A stretch of DNA of 64,000 nt from NCBI RefSeq assembly GCF_049446075.1, contig NZ_JBMSEB010000001.1, positions 2,170,001 through 2,234,000 of the forward strand, given 5' to 3'. Source of the stretch: Humibacter sp049446075. GTDB lineage: Bacteria > Actinomycetota > Actinomycetes > Actinomycetales > Microbacteriaceae. Below are positions 1 to 7,902 of the stretch, one piece after another (position 1 is the stretch's first letter; each line of letters starts with the position of its first letter). The position numbers and the translations under genes are program-made. The notes below the pieces were generated by a model, which saw only the letters and a list, made by a program, of their open reading frames with translations, was not told the DNA's origin and searched no databases.

Positions 1-984
1 CGCGGCCCTTGCCTTCGCGAGCAACTCTTCGCGCGGATTCTCGTTCGGCAGGGTGCCCTCGAACGCCTTCAGGGCATCCTCGCTCTGCTTGCTCAGGTGC
101 GAAGGAACCACCACCTGCACCACCGCGAGCAGGTCGCCGGTCGCCTTCTTCGTGGCGACGCCGCGGCCCTTCACACGAAGCACGCGCCCGCTCGGGGTAC
201 CCGGTGCCACCTTGAGCCTCACGATCTCGCCGTTCAGGGTCGGCACCTCGATGGTTGCGCCGAGCGTCGCCTCGGCGAAAGTGACAGGCACGTTGACGCG
301 CAGGTTCACCCCGTCGCGTTCGAACACCGGATGCTTGCGCACCGTCACCGTGAGATACAGGTCTCCGCGCTCACCGCCGTCGGGCGACGGGCGCCCCTTG
401 CCCGGAACGCGGATGCGCTGCTTGTCGCTCACACCTGCCGGGATGCGCACTTTCACCGTCTCGCCATCCACGGTCAGGTGCACCGTCTCACCGGTGACCG
501 CGGTCTGGAAGTCGATCGTGGTGGACGCCGAGACATCCTGTCCCCGGGTCGGGCCGCCGTAGCCCCGGAAGCCGCCGCTGGTCTGGCCGAATCGGCCACT
601 GCCGAACAGGCCGCCGAGCAGATCGTCGTACTCGCCCTGCTGGAACGTGTAGGACTGCCCGCGGTTGCCCTGTCCGAACATGCTGCCGAAGACATCCTCG
701 AAGCCGCCTGCCCCTGCGCCGCCGCCGGGCGCCGTGAACCGGGCGCCCGATCCCATGGCGCGTATCTGGTCGTACTCCTTGCGCTGCTCCTCGTCGGAGA
801 GCACCGAGTACGCCTCGCTGATCTCCTTGAACTTCGCCTCGGCCTGGGCGTCACCCGGGTTGGAGTCTGGGTGGTACTGGCGGGCGAGCTTGCGATACAC
901 CTTCTTCAGCTCGGCCTGCGAGGCGTCTTTGGAGACGCCGAGCACCTTGTAGAAGTCCTTGTCGAACCAGTCCTGACTTGCCAC
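1..984 (-). CDS. dnaJ: DnaJ-family co-chaperone, zinc-finger-less (3' end off the window)
   Basis: Hsp40 co-chaperone that stimulates DnaK ATPase and delivers substrates in the cytoplasm. Reading starts at GTG (984) with a strong AGGAGGT ribosome site a few bases before it. The J domain occupies about residues 7-70 with the diagnostic HPD motif near residue 39. A Gly/Phe-rich linker follows (about 85-150), then directly the C-terminal substrate-binding domain. The four CxxCxGxG zinc motifs of classical DnaJ are missing, so this is a type II (CbpA-like) protein even though it is in the dnaK operon. The frame stays open to base 1, so the C-terminus and stop lie outside the window. It is third in dnaK-grpE-dnaJ, separated from grpE by 123 bp that hold a large inverted repeat. 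Family assignment is secure. Confidence 0.95.
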   Translation of the reverse strand, partial: MASQDWFDKDFYKVLGVSKDASQAELKKVYRKLARQYHPDSNPGDAQAEAKFKEISEAYSVLSDEEQRKEYDQIRAMGSGARFTAPGGGAGAGGFEDVFGSMFGQGNRGQSYTFQQGEYDDLLGGLFGSGRFGQTSGGFRGYGGPTRGQDVSASTTIDFQTAVTGETVHLTVDGETVKVRIPAGVSDKQRIRVPGKGRPSPDGGERGDLYLTVTVRKHPVFERDGVNLRVNVPVTFAEATLGATIEVPTLNGEIVRLKVAPGTPSGRVLRVKGRGVATKKATGDLLAVVQVVVPSHLSKQSEDALKAFEGTLPNENPREELLAKARAA

Positions 985-1020
985 CCGGCACCTCCTTCCA
1001 CAATTCTGTTGTCTTCGCTC

Positions 1021-1093
1021 GCGTGTCCGCGCCACGTTGCCGCAACTGCGCCACACAATCCGGCGCAATTGCCACGAAGTGGCGCGGACACGC
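1021..1093. repeat. 73-bp imperfect hairpin between grpE and dnaJ
   Basis: Perfect 15-base outer arms (1021-1035 and 1079-1093, GCGTGTCCGCGCCAC and its complement) enclose a second, imperfect inner pairing (GCAACTGCGCC against GGCGCAATTGC). The element fills most of the 123-bp gap inside the operon. It could be a REP/MITE-like insertion, or an RNA stem that tunes dnaJ expression relative to dnaK and grpE. There is no T-tract, so a classical terminator is unlikely. Confidence 0.85.
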
Positions 1094-1107
1094 TGAGGTT
1101 CGGTCTA

Positions 1108-1827
1108 CTACTCCGGAACCGCCACGACCACCTTGGCCGCGCGCACCAGCGTCGAACCGAGCGTGTAGCCCACCTCGACAACCTCGACGACGGTCGCCTC
1201 CGTCACCTCTGGCGACGTCTTCTGGAAGATCGCCTCGTGCACGTTGTGGTCGAACGGCTCGCCTGGGGCACCGAACGGCTGGAGTCCGAGCTTCTCGGAT
1301 GCCGCGCGCAGCTTGCCCGCGATGGTCGCGAACGCGGTGTCGGCCTCGAGGTCGCCGTGCTTCTCGGCCCGGTCGAGGTCGTCGAGCACCGGCAGGATGG
1401 CCTTCGCCGTGTCGGCGACCGCGCGCTCGCGCTCGGCCTCACGGTTGGCTTCAGTGCGCTTGCGGTAGTTCGCGTACTCCGCTGTCACCCGCTGGAGGTC
1501 GGCGAGCCGCTCGGCCGCCAAGTCCTCTGCGCTGGACTGACCGGAGAGGAAGTCGAGGTCGGCGTCGGAGAGGGATGTCTCGACATCCGGTCCCTCGTAA
1601 CCCTCGCCGGTATCCACGACCTGCTCGTGCTCGAGGCCGGCTTCGCTCCCTGAGCCGGCGGAGCGAGTCGAAGGGTCGGACCCTTCGACTCCGTGCTCCG
1701 CACTCCCCTCGGGGACCTGTGGCGCATCGCCATCCGGCCGACGAACCTCGCCCGTTTCGGGGTCGATCCGTCGCTTGTCGCGGATGACCGGCTCCTCCGG
1801 CTCTTTCGATTCGTCGTTCTGTGCCAT
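1108..1827 (-). CDS. grpE: GrpE nucleotide exchange factor
   Basis: Nucleotide exchange factor that releases ADP from DnaK. The 239-residue product has a long, low-complexity acidic N-terminal arm (about 1-95), a coiled-coil stretch rich in Ala, Glu and Arg (about 95-150, ending near KAILPVLDDLDRAEKH), and the C-terminal beta-wing domain with PFDHNVHEAIFQ and the GYTLGSTLVRAAKVVV tail typical of GrpE. It begins 2 bp after the dnaK stop codon and is translated from the same transcript. Oddity: a near-perfect 27-bp palindrome (1665-1691) lies in frame in the N-terminal arm and encodes a Ser/Gly-rich stretch, so a repeat element seems to have been domesticated into the coding region. Confidence 0.96.
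   Translation of the reverse strand: MAQNDESKEPEEPVIRDKRRIDPETGEVRRPDGDAPQVPEGSAEHGVEGSDPSTRSAGSGSEAGLEHEQVVDTGEGYEGPDVETSLSDADLDFLSGQSSAEDLAAERLADLQRVTAEYANYRKRTEANREAERERAVADTAKAILPVLDDLDRAEKHGDLEADTAFATIAGKLRAASEKLGLQPFGAPGEPFDHNVHEAIFQKTSPEVTEATVVEVVEVGYTLGSTLVRAAKVVVAVPE
1665..1691. repeat. Perfect palindrome inside grpE
   Basis: Two perfect 13-base arms, GAGTCGAAGGGTC and its complement, flank a single G. Further partial pairing continues outside (CGGAGC on the left, GCTCCG on the right). The flank TCCCTGAGCCGGCGGAGC resembles dispersed intergenic repeats of actinomycetes (recalled, not checked). It lies wholly within the grpE frame. Confidence 0.85.
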
Positions 1828-1829
1828 GA

Positions 1830-3713
1830 CTACTTAGCCTGCCCTGAGCTCTTCTCGTCCTCGTCGTCGACGACCTCGGCATCCACCACGTCCTCCTCCG
1901 GGTTCGGCACCTCGCCGTTACCCGGGTCGGCCACGTTCGGGTCGCCCTGCTGCCCCTGCGACTGCGCCGACTGGTAGATCGCCTCGCCCAGCTTCTGTTG
2001 GCTCGAGGTGAGCTTGTCGTACGCCGTCTTCACGGCCTCGTCGTCCTCGCCCGCCAGAGCGGACTTCAACGCGTCCACGTCGCCCTGAACGTCGGTCTTG
2101 ACGTCGGCGGGCAGCTTGTCCTCGTTGTCCTTGATGAGCTTCTCGATCGAGTAGACGAGCTGCTCGGCCTGGTTGCGCGTCTCGGCGGACTCGCGGCGCT
2201 TCTTGTCTTCGGCGGCGTGCTCCTCCGCCTCGCGAACCATGCGCTCGATGTCGTCCTTCGGCAGGCTCGAGCCGCCGGTGATCGTCATCGACTGCTCCTT
2301 GCCAGTGCCCTTGTCCTTGGCGGACACGTGCACGATGCCGTTCGCGTCGATGTCGAACGTGACCTCGATCTGCGGAATGCCGCGCGGAGCCGGCGCGATG
2401 CCGGTCAGCTCGAACGTGCCCAGGGGCTTGTTGTCGCGCGTGAACTCGCGCTCACCCTGGAAGACCTGGATCGCCACGGACGGCTGGTTGTCGTCGGCCG
2501 TGGTGAAGGTCTCGCTCCGCTTGGTCGGAATGGCCGTGTTGCGCTCGATGAGCTTGGTCATGATGCCGCCCTTGGTCTCGATGCCGAGGCTCAGCGGAGT
2601 GACGTCGATGAGCAGCACGTCCTTGCGCTCACCCTTCAGCACACCGGCCTGCAGGGCGGCGCCCACGGCGACGACCTCATCGGGGTTCACGCCCTTGTTG
2701 GGCTCCTGGCCGCCGGTCTCCTGCTTCACGAGCTGGGAGACCGCAGGCATACGGGTCGAACCACCGACCAGCACGACATGCGCGATGTCGGAGACCTTGA
2801 TGCCGGCCTCCTTGATGACGTCCTGGAACGGCTTCTTCGTGCGGTCGAGCAGGTCGCTCGTCATCTGCTCGAACTGGGCACGCGACAGCGTCTCGTCGAG
2901 GTTCGCCGGTCCGTTCTCGGTCAGCGAGAGATACGGGAGCTGGATGCTCGTGCTCATCGAGCTCGACAGCTCCTTCTTCGCCTGCTCGGCCGCCTCCTTG
3001 AGGCGCTGCAGCGCGATCTTGTCGTTCGAGACATCCACACCCGTGGTGTCCTTGAACTTCTTGATCAGCCACTCGACGACCCGCTGGTCCCAGTCGTCGC
3101 CACCGAGCCGGTTGTCACCGGCGGTCGCGCGCACCTGAATGGTGGAGAAGTCGTCGTCCTTGCCCACCTCGAGCAGCGACACGTCGAACGTTCCGCCACC
3201 GAGGTCGAAGACCAGGATGAGCTCGTCTTCCTTGCCCTTGTCGAGGCCGTACGCGAGCGCGGCTGCGGTCGGCTCGTTGATGATGCGCAGCACGTTGAGG
3301 CCCGCGATCTCACCGGCCTCCTTCGTGGCCTGACGCTCGGCGTCGTTGAAGTATGCGGGAACCGTGATGACGGCATCCGTCACGGAGTCGCCCAGGTACT
3401 GCTCCGCGTCGCGCTTGAGCTTCTGCAGGATGCGCGCCGAGATCTCCTGAGGCGTGTACTGCTTGCCGTCGATCTCCTTCTTCCAGTCGGTGCCCATGTG
3501 GCGCTTGACCGAGGTGATCGTGCGGTCGACGTTCGTGACGGCCTGGCGCTTTGCGGTCTCACCGACCAGCACCTCGCCGTCCTTTGTGAATGCCACCACC
3601 GACGGGGTGGTGCGGAATCCCTCCGCGTTGGCGATGACGACCGGCTCGCCGCCCTCGAGGACGGAGACGACGGAGTTCGTCGTTCCCAGGTCGATACCTA
3701 CTGCACGTGACAT
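1830..3713 (-). CDS. dnaK: Chaperone protein DnaK (Hsp70)
   Basis: ATP-dependent Hsp70 chaperone, 627 residues. The start is ATG 3713 (MSRAVGIDLGTTNSVV); a longer open frame upstream is not coding because it runs into the operator region. The nucleotide-binding domain covers about residues 1-360 (GIDLGTTNS phosphate loop 1, DLGGGTFDVS phosphate loop 2, VLVGGSTRMPAV adenosine motif). The linker VLLIDVTPLSLGIET near 370-385 leads into the substrate-binding domain, then a helical lid and a disordered acidic tail. It is first gene of dnaK-grpE-dnaJ. Regulation is probably by HspR, because two HAIR-type inverted repeats lie at its promoter. Length and motifs are normal. Confidence 0.98.
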   Translation of the reverse strand: MSRAVGIDLGTTNSVVSVLEGGEPVVIANAEGFRTTPSVVAFTKDGEVLVGETAKRQAVTNVDRTITSVKRHMGTDWKKEIDGKQYTPQEISARILQKLKRDAEQYLGDSVTDAVITVPAYFNDAERQATKEAGEIAGLNVLRIINEPTAAALAYGLDKGKEDELILVFDLGGGTFDVSLLEVGKDDDFSTIQVRATAGDNRLGGDDWDQRVVEWLIKKFKDTTGVDVSNDKIALQRLKEAAEQAKKELSSSMSTSIQLPYLSLTENGPANLDETLSRAQFEQMTSDLLDRTKKPFQDVIKEAGIKVSDIAHVVLVGGSTRMPAVSQLVKQETGGQEPNKGVNPDEVVAVGAALQAGVLKGERKDVLLIDVTPLSLGIETKGGIMTKLIERNTAIPTKRSETFTTADDNQPSVAIQVFQGEREFTRDNKPLGTFELTGIAPAPRGIPQIEVTFDIDANGIVHVSAKDKGTGKEQSMTITGGSSLPKDDIERMVREAEEHAAEDKKRRESAETRNQAEQLVYSIEKLIKDNEDKLPADVKTDVQGDVDALKSALAGEDDEAVKTAYDKLTSSQQKLGEAIYQSAQSQGQQGDPNVADPGNGEVPNPEEDVVDAEVVDDEDEKSSGQAK

Positions 3714-3858
3714 GTGTTCTGTTTCCCTTCCTCGGGCGCACCTCACGTGCACCCTGATGGCCCGGCGCCTTCTGCGCCCGCGGCCGAAGCCAGTGGAGCG
3801 AAACCCCTCGAATCGCTCCTGCACCGCACGCTCGGCGGCGAAATCGAAGCGACCCGAG

Positions 3859-3882
3859 AGTTGAGTCTCGCAGGCTCAACTT
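3859..3882. promoter_or_regulatory. HAIR element 1 (HspR operator)
   Basis: Inverted repeat AGTTGAG...CTCAACT with perfect 7-base arms. In the HAIR register it reads GTTGAGT-N7-GCTCAAC against the consensus CTTGAGT-N7-ACTCAAG. It overlaps the -10 box of the dnaK promoter. Confidence 0.8.
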
Positions 3883-3907
3883 ATGCCAGCGCTGGATGCC
3901 CTGTCAA
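3878..3907 (-). promoter_or_regulatory. dnaK promoter
   Basis: Read on the minus strand: a consensus -35 TTGACA (3907-3902), an 18-bp spacer, and a -10 TAAGTT (3883-3878). The -10 overlaps the downstream HAIR element, so repressor binding would block RNA polymerase. Transcription should start near 3871, giving a leader of roughly 160 nt. Confidence 0.7.
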
Positions 3908-3920
3908 GCGGCGACCCGTA

Positions 3921-3945
3921 AAGTTGAGCTCACTCATATCAACTT
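3921..3945. promoter_or_regulatory. HAIR element 2 (HspR operator)
   Basis: Inverted repeat with perfect arms AAGTTGA and TCAACTT, 11-bp centre, upstream of the dnaK -35 box. The same half-site sequence as element 1, about 62 bp away (roughly six helical turns), suggests cooperative binding. Confidence 0.75.
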
Positions 3946-4002
3946 CGGAGGATCGAGTGCTATTCCCTCCGTCGGCGTCTGCGAGCCTGGGCAAGCGCTA
4001 CG

Positions 4003-4470
4003 TCAAACGCTGGACGGGGTGCTCGGCGTGTGCGGATCTGATCGCGCCGCGACGTAAAAACACACGAGATAGCAGCACATCGCCAGTGCCCACAGGGTCG
4101 ACATGATCATCGAGCTGACGTCGAGGCCATAGATGACGAAGCTCGCGCCGTTGAACCCGGCCCCGAGCACCGCGAGTGCGCCGACGACGGATGCTGTGGC
4201 ATACAGGGCGCTACGTGGCCTGAGCATCCAGAGCAGGTTCACGAGAGCTCCGGCCGCCAGCACGAGCCCGAGCACCGCGTGAGCCACGAGCCACGGCTCA
4301 CCGTGCGGAATCAACCACGCGAGCGAAGCCACCACACCGGAGAAGTAGTCTGACGCCTGCGCACCTGGATGATGAGCCGGTACGGTCACGAACAAGTTCG
4401 CAATCATGCCCAACACGAACTGCGCCACGAGTGCCAGGCACACTACGAGGTTGACCGCGAGCAACCGCAT
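4003..4470 (-). CDS. Four-helix membrane protein of unknown function
   Basis: A 155-residue integral membrane protein with four predicted transmembrane helices (about 5-27, 62-83, 90-110 and 118-142) and almost no soluble domain. I recognise no family motif. The first loop (about 28-55) contains the sequence VPAHHPGAQASDYFSG and probably faces the outside; the C-terminus ends in a short Pro/Ser/Thr-rich cytoplasmic tail. It lies downstream of the phosphoesterase gene on the same strand with a 17-bp gap, so the two may be co-transcribed. Coding status is well supported by the hydrophobic pattern; function is unknown. Confidence 0.75.
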   Translation of the reverse strand: MRLLAVNLVVCLALVAQFVLGMIANLFVTVPAHHPGAQASDYFSGVVASLAWLIPHGEPWLVAHAVLGLVLAAGALVNLLWMLRPRSALYATASVVGALAVLGAGFNGASFVIYGLDVSSMIMSTLWALAMCCYLVCFYVAARSDPHTPSTPSSV

Positions 4471-4487
4471 GGAACCATTGTCGCCGC

Positions 4488-6251
4488 TCAGTAGGTGACG
4501 CCGCCTGGAAGGACGACGGGCGGCCGCGGTGTTCGATTGAAGTCGAAGTCGGCCGCGATGTTCCCGAGTTCGGGGTTCTTCTCTCGAACATCTGGTCGCG
4601 GGTCCGGTCTGCCATCGGTCGCGGGGTCGAGGCGTTGCCCGTGCAGAAAGTCGTCTTCGATGAACTTGACGTAGGCATCGTGGCTGAGGGTCTGGTGGTC
4701 GATGTATCCGGTTCGGGCGTAGGGGCTGATCACGATTCCCGGTACGCGCAGGCCGTAGCCGTTCTGGTCCACTACCGGAGGATTCACGTGATCGTAGAAG
4801 CCGCCCCAGTCATCCCAGGAGAGGAAGATCGCCGTGCTCGACCAGTCCGGACTCTTCATGACGGCATTCACCAATCCGGTCACGTACGCCTGGCCTGTAC
4901 TGACCTTCGCCGGGGGATGCTCGCTCACCTGACCGCTCGGATCGATCCAGGTCACCGCGGGCAGCGTTCCAGCCTTGGCGGCCGAGTAGAACTTCGTCAG
5001 TGACTGGATGTTCCCCAGCTGCCCGTCCTGCTTCACGGTGTCGAAGTAGGGGAGCGGGTTCCAGATCCCGGGCGTCTTGGCGTTCTGCTTGACCGGCGCG
5101 CACGTCATGGCCGAGTCATCCTCGCAGTCCGGTTCGGTGCCGTTGAACACGTAGTAGCCCCACGAGACCTTCTGCTTATGCAGAAGATAGGTGAGATCGG
5201 TCCACGCGTAATCAGGTGGTGCGAGGGCGTTGGATGCCGCGATCAGTTTCTGCTTGAGTGCGTCGGGCAGCGTCGCCTTGTCCACCGCTGCCTGGCACGC
5301 TGACAGCGAGTCGGCGGCCGAGCAGTGCTGCTGGATCAGTGCGTGCAGCTGTGCCGCGACATCGGGGGTGATGCCGATCTTCGTCAACTGAGTCTGGCAG
5401 GCAGGCTTCGCCATGCCCCCACGACATGCACCGATCAGGTTCTTCTTCACGGCGCCACCGAAGTCTGGAGGGTTGCCGGGGTTCTGCAGTTCGTTGACGC
5501 AGCTCTGCGGGTCGCCGGCCTTGCTGCATTTGGCCGACCACTCGGACACCATGTACAGGTGCGAGGGCAGACTCCACGACGCGTTCGACTCGAAGAGGTG
5601 GTCGTCGAGGACGAAGTCCTTCGCGTAGGACCAGTAGTTCGGGATGTCCGCACCCGTCTTGTAACCCATGACGTCCGTCTGTGTCCCGCCTGCGCATGAC
5701 GGCGCGTTCGGGGCGCATTTCGTCTTGGCCTGCTCTGCTTGACCGACGAAGCCGTCCATCTTGCCGGCGTCGACGTCGGCCGTCGCGTTGGTCGCCCCGT
5801 GTGGTCCGCCCGAGTTCACATCCGCCGGGTCGTGGTACGGCTTGTCGCACGAGTTCCTGGCAGGGTCCGGAACACAGACGCTGGGCGATCCGTTCGCCAT
5901 AGGGATGCCGTCGGCGCCGGGAAATGTTCCGAAGTAGCTGTCGAACGACCGGTTCTCCTGCATGATCACCACGATGTGCTTGATCTTCGAGATACCCGAT
6001 TCGATACCCGTCCCCGGTGCACCGGATGCGGGCGCACCGGCTGCCTGCCCTGCACCGAGCGCGCGCACTGCGGCCAGATCCGAACGCACTCCGAAGACCA
6101 CCCCTAAGGTGACCGTCAGCACGACCAGCGCGGTCACGACAACAGCCGCCGTGACCGCCAGGACACGGCGCGACCGCGTCCACTTCTTCAACGACGATCG
6201 CCGCGACCGAGACGGATTGGGCATGCGCCAACGATGCTCCGGCCACGACAT
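4488..6251 (-). CDS. Secreted phosphoesterase of the phospholipase C / acid phosphatase family
   Basis: Membrane-anchored or secreted enzyme of the bacterial phospholipase C-type phosphoesterase family (Pfam Phosphoesterase), which cleaves phosphoesters such as phospholipid head groups outside the cell. A basic N-terminus and one hydrophobic helix (about residues 31-55) form a signal or anchor. The family hallmark KHIVVIMQENRSFDSYFG (about residues 95-112) supplies metal and active-site residues. Later motifs include WIDPSG, SEHPPA and FLSWDDWGGFYDHVNPP. The catalytic domain is about 480 residues, usual for the family. Start choice is uncertain: ATG 6251 (587 aa, weak CAGGG before it) or ATG 6224 (578 aa). 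Phosphate scavenging is possible, but I see no Pho box. Confidence 0.9.
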   Translation of the reverse strand: MSWPEHRWRMPNPSRSRRSSLKKWTRSRRVLAVTAAVVVTALVVLTVTLGVVFGVRSDLAAVRALGAGQAAGAPASGAPGTGIESGISKIKHIVVIMQENRSFDSYFGTFPGADGIPMANGSPSVCVPDPARNSCDKPYHDPADVNSGGPHGATNATADVDAGKMDGFVGQAEQAKTKCAPNAPSCAGGTQTDVMGYKTGADIPNYWSYAKDFVLDDHLFESNASWSLPSHLYMVSEWSAKCSKAGDPQSCVNELQNPGNPPDFGGAVKKNLIGACRGGMAKPACQTQLTKIGITPDVAAQLHALIQQHCSAADSLSACQAAVDKATLPDALKQKLIAASNALAPPDYAWTDLTYLLHKQKVSWGYYVFNGTEPDCEDDSAMTCAPVKQNAKTPGIWNPLPYFDTVKQDGQLGNIQSLTKFYSAAKAGTLPAVTWIDPSGQVSEHPPAKVSTGQAYVTGLVNAVMKSPDWSSTAIFLSWDDWGGFYDHVNPPVVDQNGYGLRVPGIVISPYARTGYIDHQTLSHDAYVKFIEDDFLHGQRLDPATDGRPDPRPDVREKNPELGNIAADFDFNRTPRPPVVLPGGVTY

Positions 6252-6374
6252 CCCTGGATCAGAGTTGTGTAACGGATCTGTCAAGACTCCCTGAACCTGC
6301 TCATGCGCAGGGTGCTCCGTGCGGGCCGCGTGTAGGCATCCGCTCGCGGGGTCGGCCGGGGATACGGTGTTGCG

Positions 6375-6929
6375 ATGAGATGGCGCCGTCTGCTCGCATT
6401 CGCCATCGACTGGTGCTGCATGCTCGGCTGGGTTGCGGTCGTTGCAGCAGTGGGCATCCCGCTGTACTCGACGGGGATGCTCGACGTCACCGGCGTGCTG
6501 GCCCAGAACCTCGTCGGACTCACTGTGGTGGTGCCGATCGTCGTGGCAGCGGCCTGGTGCGAGTCGCGTTCCCGCGCGGCAACCCCGGGCAAACGCGCGT
6601 TCAGGCTCACCGTCGTACATGGCGATGATGTCGGCCGGGGGCGGCCGACCTTCGCGCGAGCCCTACTACGGAACGTCCTCAAGCTCGGGATTCCCTGGGC
6701 GATCGCCCACGCTGCCGTGTTCGCTCTCGTCGACACGTCGGCATCCGGACCGATTCCCGGGTGGGCGCTGTGGCTCTTGGCGGCAGCCTACGTTCTGCCC
6801 CTGCTTTGGCTGATCTCGCTTTTCACTCCGACCGGGCGCACCGCATACGACCGACTGAGTTCGACGCGGGTGGGTCTCACCCTCGCTCGCGCTCACCAGG
6901 GATCTCCTGACCGACAGCCCCTAGCCTGA
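6375..6929 (+). CDS. RDD family membrane protein
   Basis: A 184-residue membrane protein with the RDD signature: the conserved Arg and Asp of helix 1 (RRLLAFAIDW, residues 4-13), the cytoplasmic TPGKRAFRLTVV segment (about 71-82), and a GRTAYDRLSSTRV motif near the C-terminus (about 154-166). Four hydrophobic stretches are visible (about 8-29, 41-61, 102-118, 127-147). RDD proteins are proposed to handle small solutes or ions at the membrane, but no activity can be assigned here. It is followed 4 bp later by a tyrosine phosphatase gene, so the two are likely one transcript. It diverges from the phosphoesterase gene. Confidence 0.85.
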   Translation: MRWRRLLAFAIDWCCMLGWVAVVAAVGIPLYSTGMLDVTGVLAQNLVGLTVVVPIVVAAAWCESRSRAATPGKRAFRLTVVHGDDVGRGRPTFARALLRNVLKLGIPWAIAHAAVFALVDTSASGPIPGWALWLLAAAYVLPLLWLISLFTPTGRTAYDRLSSTRVGLTLARAHQGSPDRQPLA

Positions 6930-6933
6930 CCGG

Positions 6934-7662
6934 ATGCGCAAACTCGACTGGGGTCATCGCAACATCCGCGATCTCGGCGGGCTGCCTACTCCGCTGTCGC
7001 CAACGGGAGCCACGCTTGCCGGCCGTGTCGCCCGTGGCCCCCGGCGCGAACTACTCACCCACGACGGATGGGCGGCGGCCTCCGCATGGGGGCTGCGGTC
7101 GATCGTCGACCTCCGCAACGACGATGAGCTCGGCAGACGGCCCGGTGATCCCGTCGCGGAGCCGCCCGTGCACGTCTCCATCGTGCTCAGTCCCACGGAA
7201 GACCAGGAGCATCCGGAGTTCCGGTCGGTCTGCATGCCCATCCTCGATTCCCCGGAGTACTGGCAGCACAACGTGCGCATCCTCCCCGGGCTGGTGCGCG
7301 ACGCCCTTCTGGCAATCGCGTCGTCCGCTCCAGGTGTACTCGTGCACTGCTCGGCCGGCCGCGACCGTACGGGCATGATCAGTTCCCTGCTGCTCGCGAA
7401 TGCGGGCGTCGACGCCGACGACGTTGTCGCCGACTACGCGGAATCCGTGCGCGCAATGGCGGGAACCGCGGCCCACGGTGGGCCGACGCTCGACCGTCAG
7501 GCGTCCTGGACACCTGCGCAGGTGGACACGTGGCTGAGCGACGTCGAGCCGCATGTCCGCGACCTGGTGGCCGACGTCGACGTCGTGTTCGCGCGACTCG
7601 AGCTCGAGCCGGATGCCCGTGAGCGGCTTCGAGCCCTGCTCACCGAGCCGGAACTCGGCTAG
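6934..7662 (+). CDS. Tyrosine-protein phosphatase (PtpB-like, Y_phosphatase3)
   Basis: Cysteine-based phosphatase of 242 residues. The P-loop HCSAGRDRTG (about residues 137-146) has the CX5R catalytic cysteine and arginine. The N-terminus NIRDLGGLPT and the following RSIVDLRNDDEL element are hallmarks of the PtpB/IphP-like family, which act on phosphotyrosine, phosphoserine/threonine or phosphoinositides. No signal peptide is visible, so a cytoplasmic location is likely, although relatives can be exported. It lies 4 bp after the RDD gene and ends at a long convergent gap. The substrate is unknown. Confidence 0.9.
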   Translation: MRKLDWGHRNIRDLGGLPTPLSPTGATLAGRVARGPRRELLTHDGWAAASAWGLRSIVDLRNDDELGRRPGDPVAEPPVHVSIVLSPTEDQEHPEFRSVCMPILDSPEYWQHNVRILPGLVRDALLAIASSAPGVLVHCSAGRDRTGMISSLLLANAGVDADDVVADYAESVRAMAGTAAHGGPTLDRQASWTPAQVDTWLSDVEPHVRDLVADVDVVFARLELEPDARERLRALLTEPELG

Positions 7663-7713
7663 GCCCACCGCACGCGCGTCGGCACCTCGGGCAGGCCGAC
7701 GCAAGCAGCCGTT

Positions 7714-7770
7714 TTCAGGACATGGGCGCGCCCGTCGACACAGTGTGGTCGCCGCCCCGACTGTCCTGAA
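7714..7770. repeat. Long imperfect inverted repeat in a convergent gap
   Basis: Perfect 9-base arms TTCAGGACA (7714-7722) and TGTCCTGAA (7762-7770), with weaker pairing continuing outwards (GCAGCCG against CGGTTGC). A perfect GGGCGCGCCC palindrome (7724-7733) lies inside the loop. It sits between the converging phosphatase and YhgE/Pip genes and could act as a two-way terminator or be a dispersed repeat. Confidence 0.7.
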
Positions 7771-7851
7771 TTGCGGTTGCCGGCCCTCCGGGCCACTTCG
7801 CGGATTGCGGGCACACCGGCGCGCTGAGCCCTCCACCGAGCAGGATTCGCC

Positions 7852-7899
7852 CGCCACAATCCACAGGGCTCACGATCCGCAGGGCGCACGATCCGCAGG
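7852..7899. repeat. Minisatellite, 16 bp x 3
   Basis: Three head-to-tail copies of a 16-bp unit (consensus GCTCACGATCCGCAGG) that end 3 bp before the stop codon of the convergent YhgE/Pip gene. Copies differ by one to five bases. Confidence 0.8.
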
Positions 7900-7902
7900 G
7901 GC

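Noticed and set aside
97..1653. 518-residue open frame on the plus strand
   Set aside because: It is antisense to dnaJ and grpE, which have unmistakable family motifs; the frame is open only because of high GC.
1998..3710. 570-residue open frame on the plus strand
   Set aside because: Antisense shadow of dnaK with Leu/Arg/Val-rich, domain-less sequence.
3859..3945. CIRCE element for HrcA at dnaK
   Set aside because: The half-sites do not match TTAGCACTC; they match HAIR.
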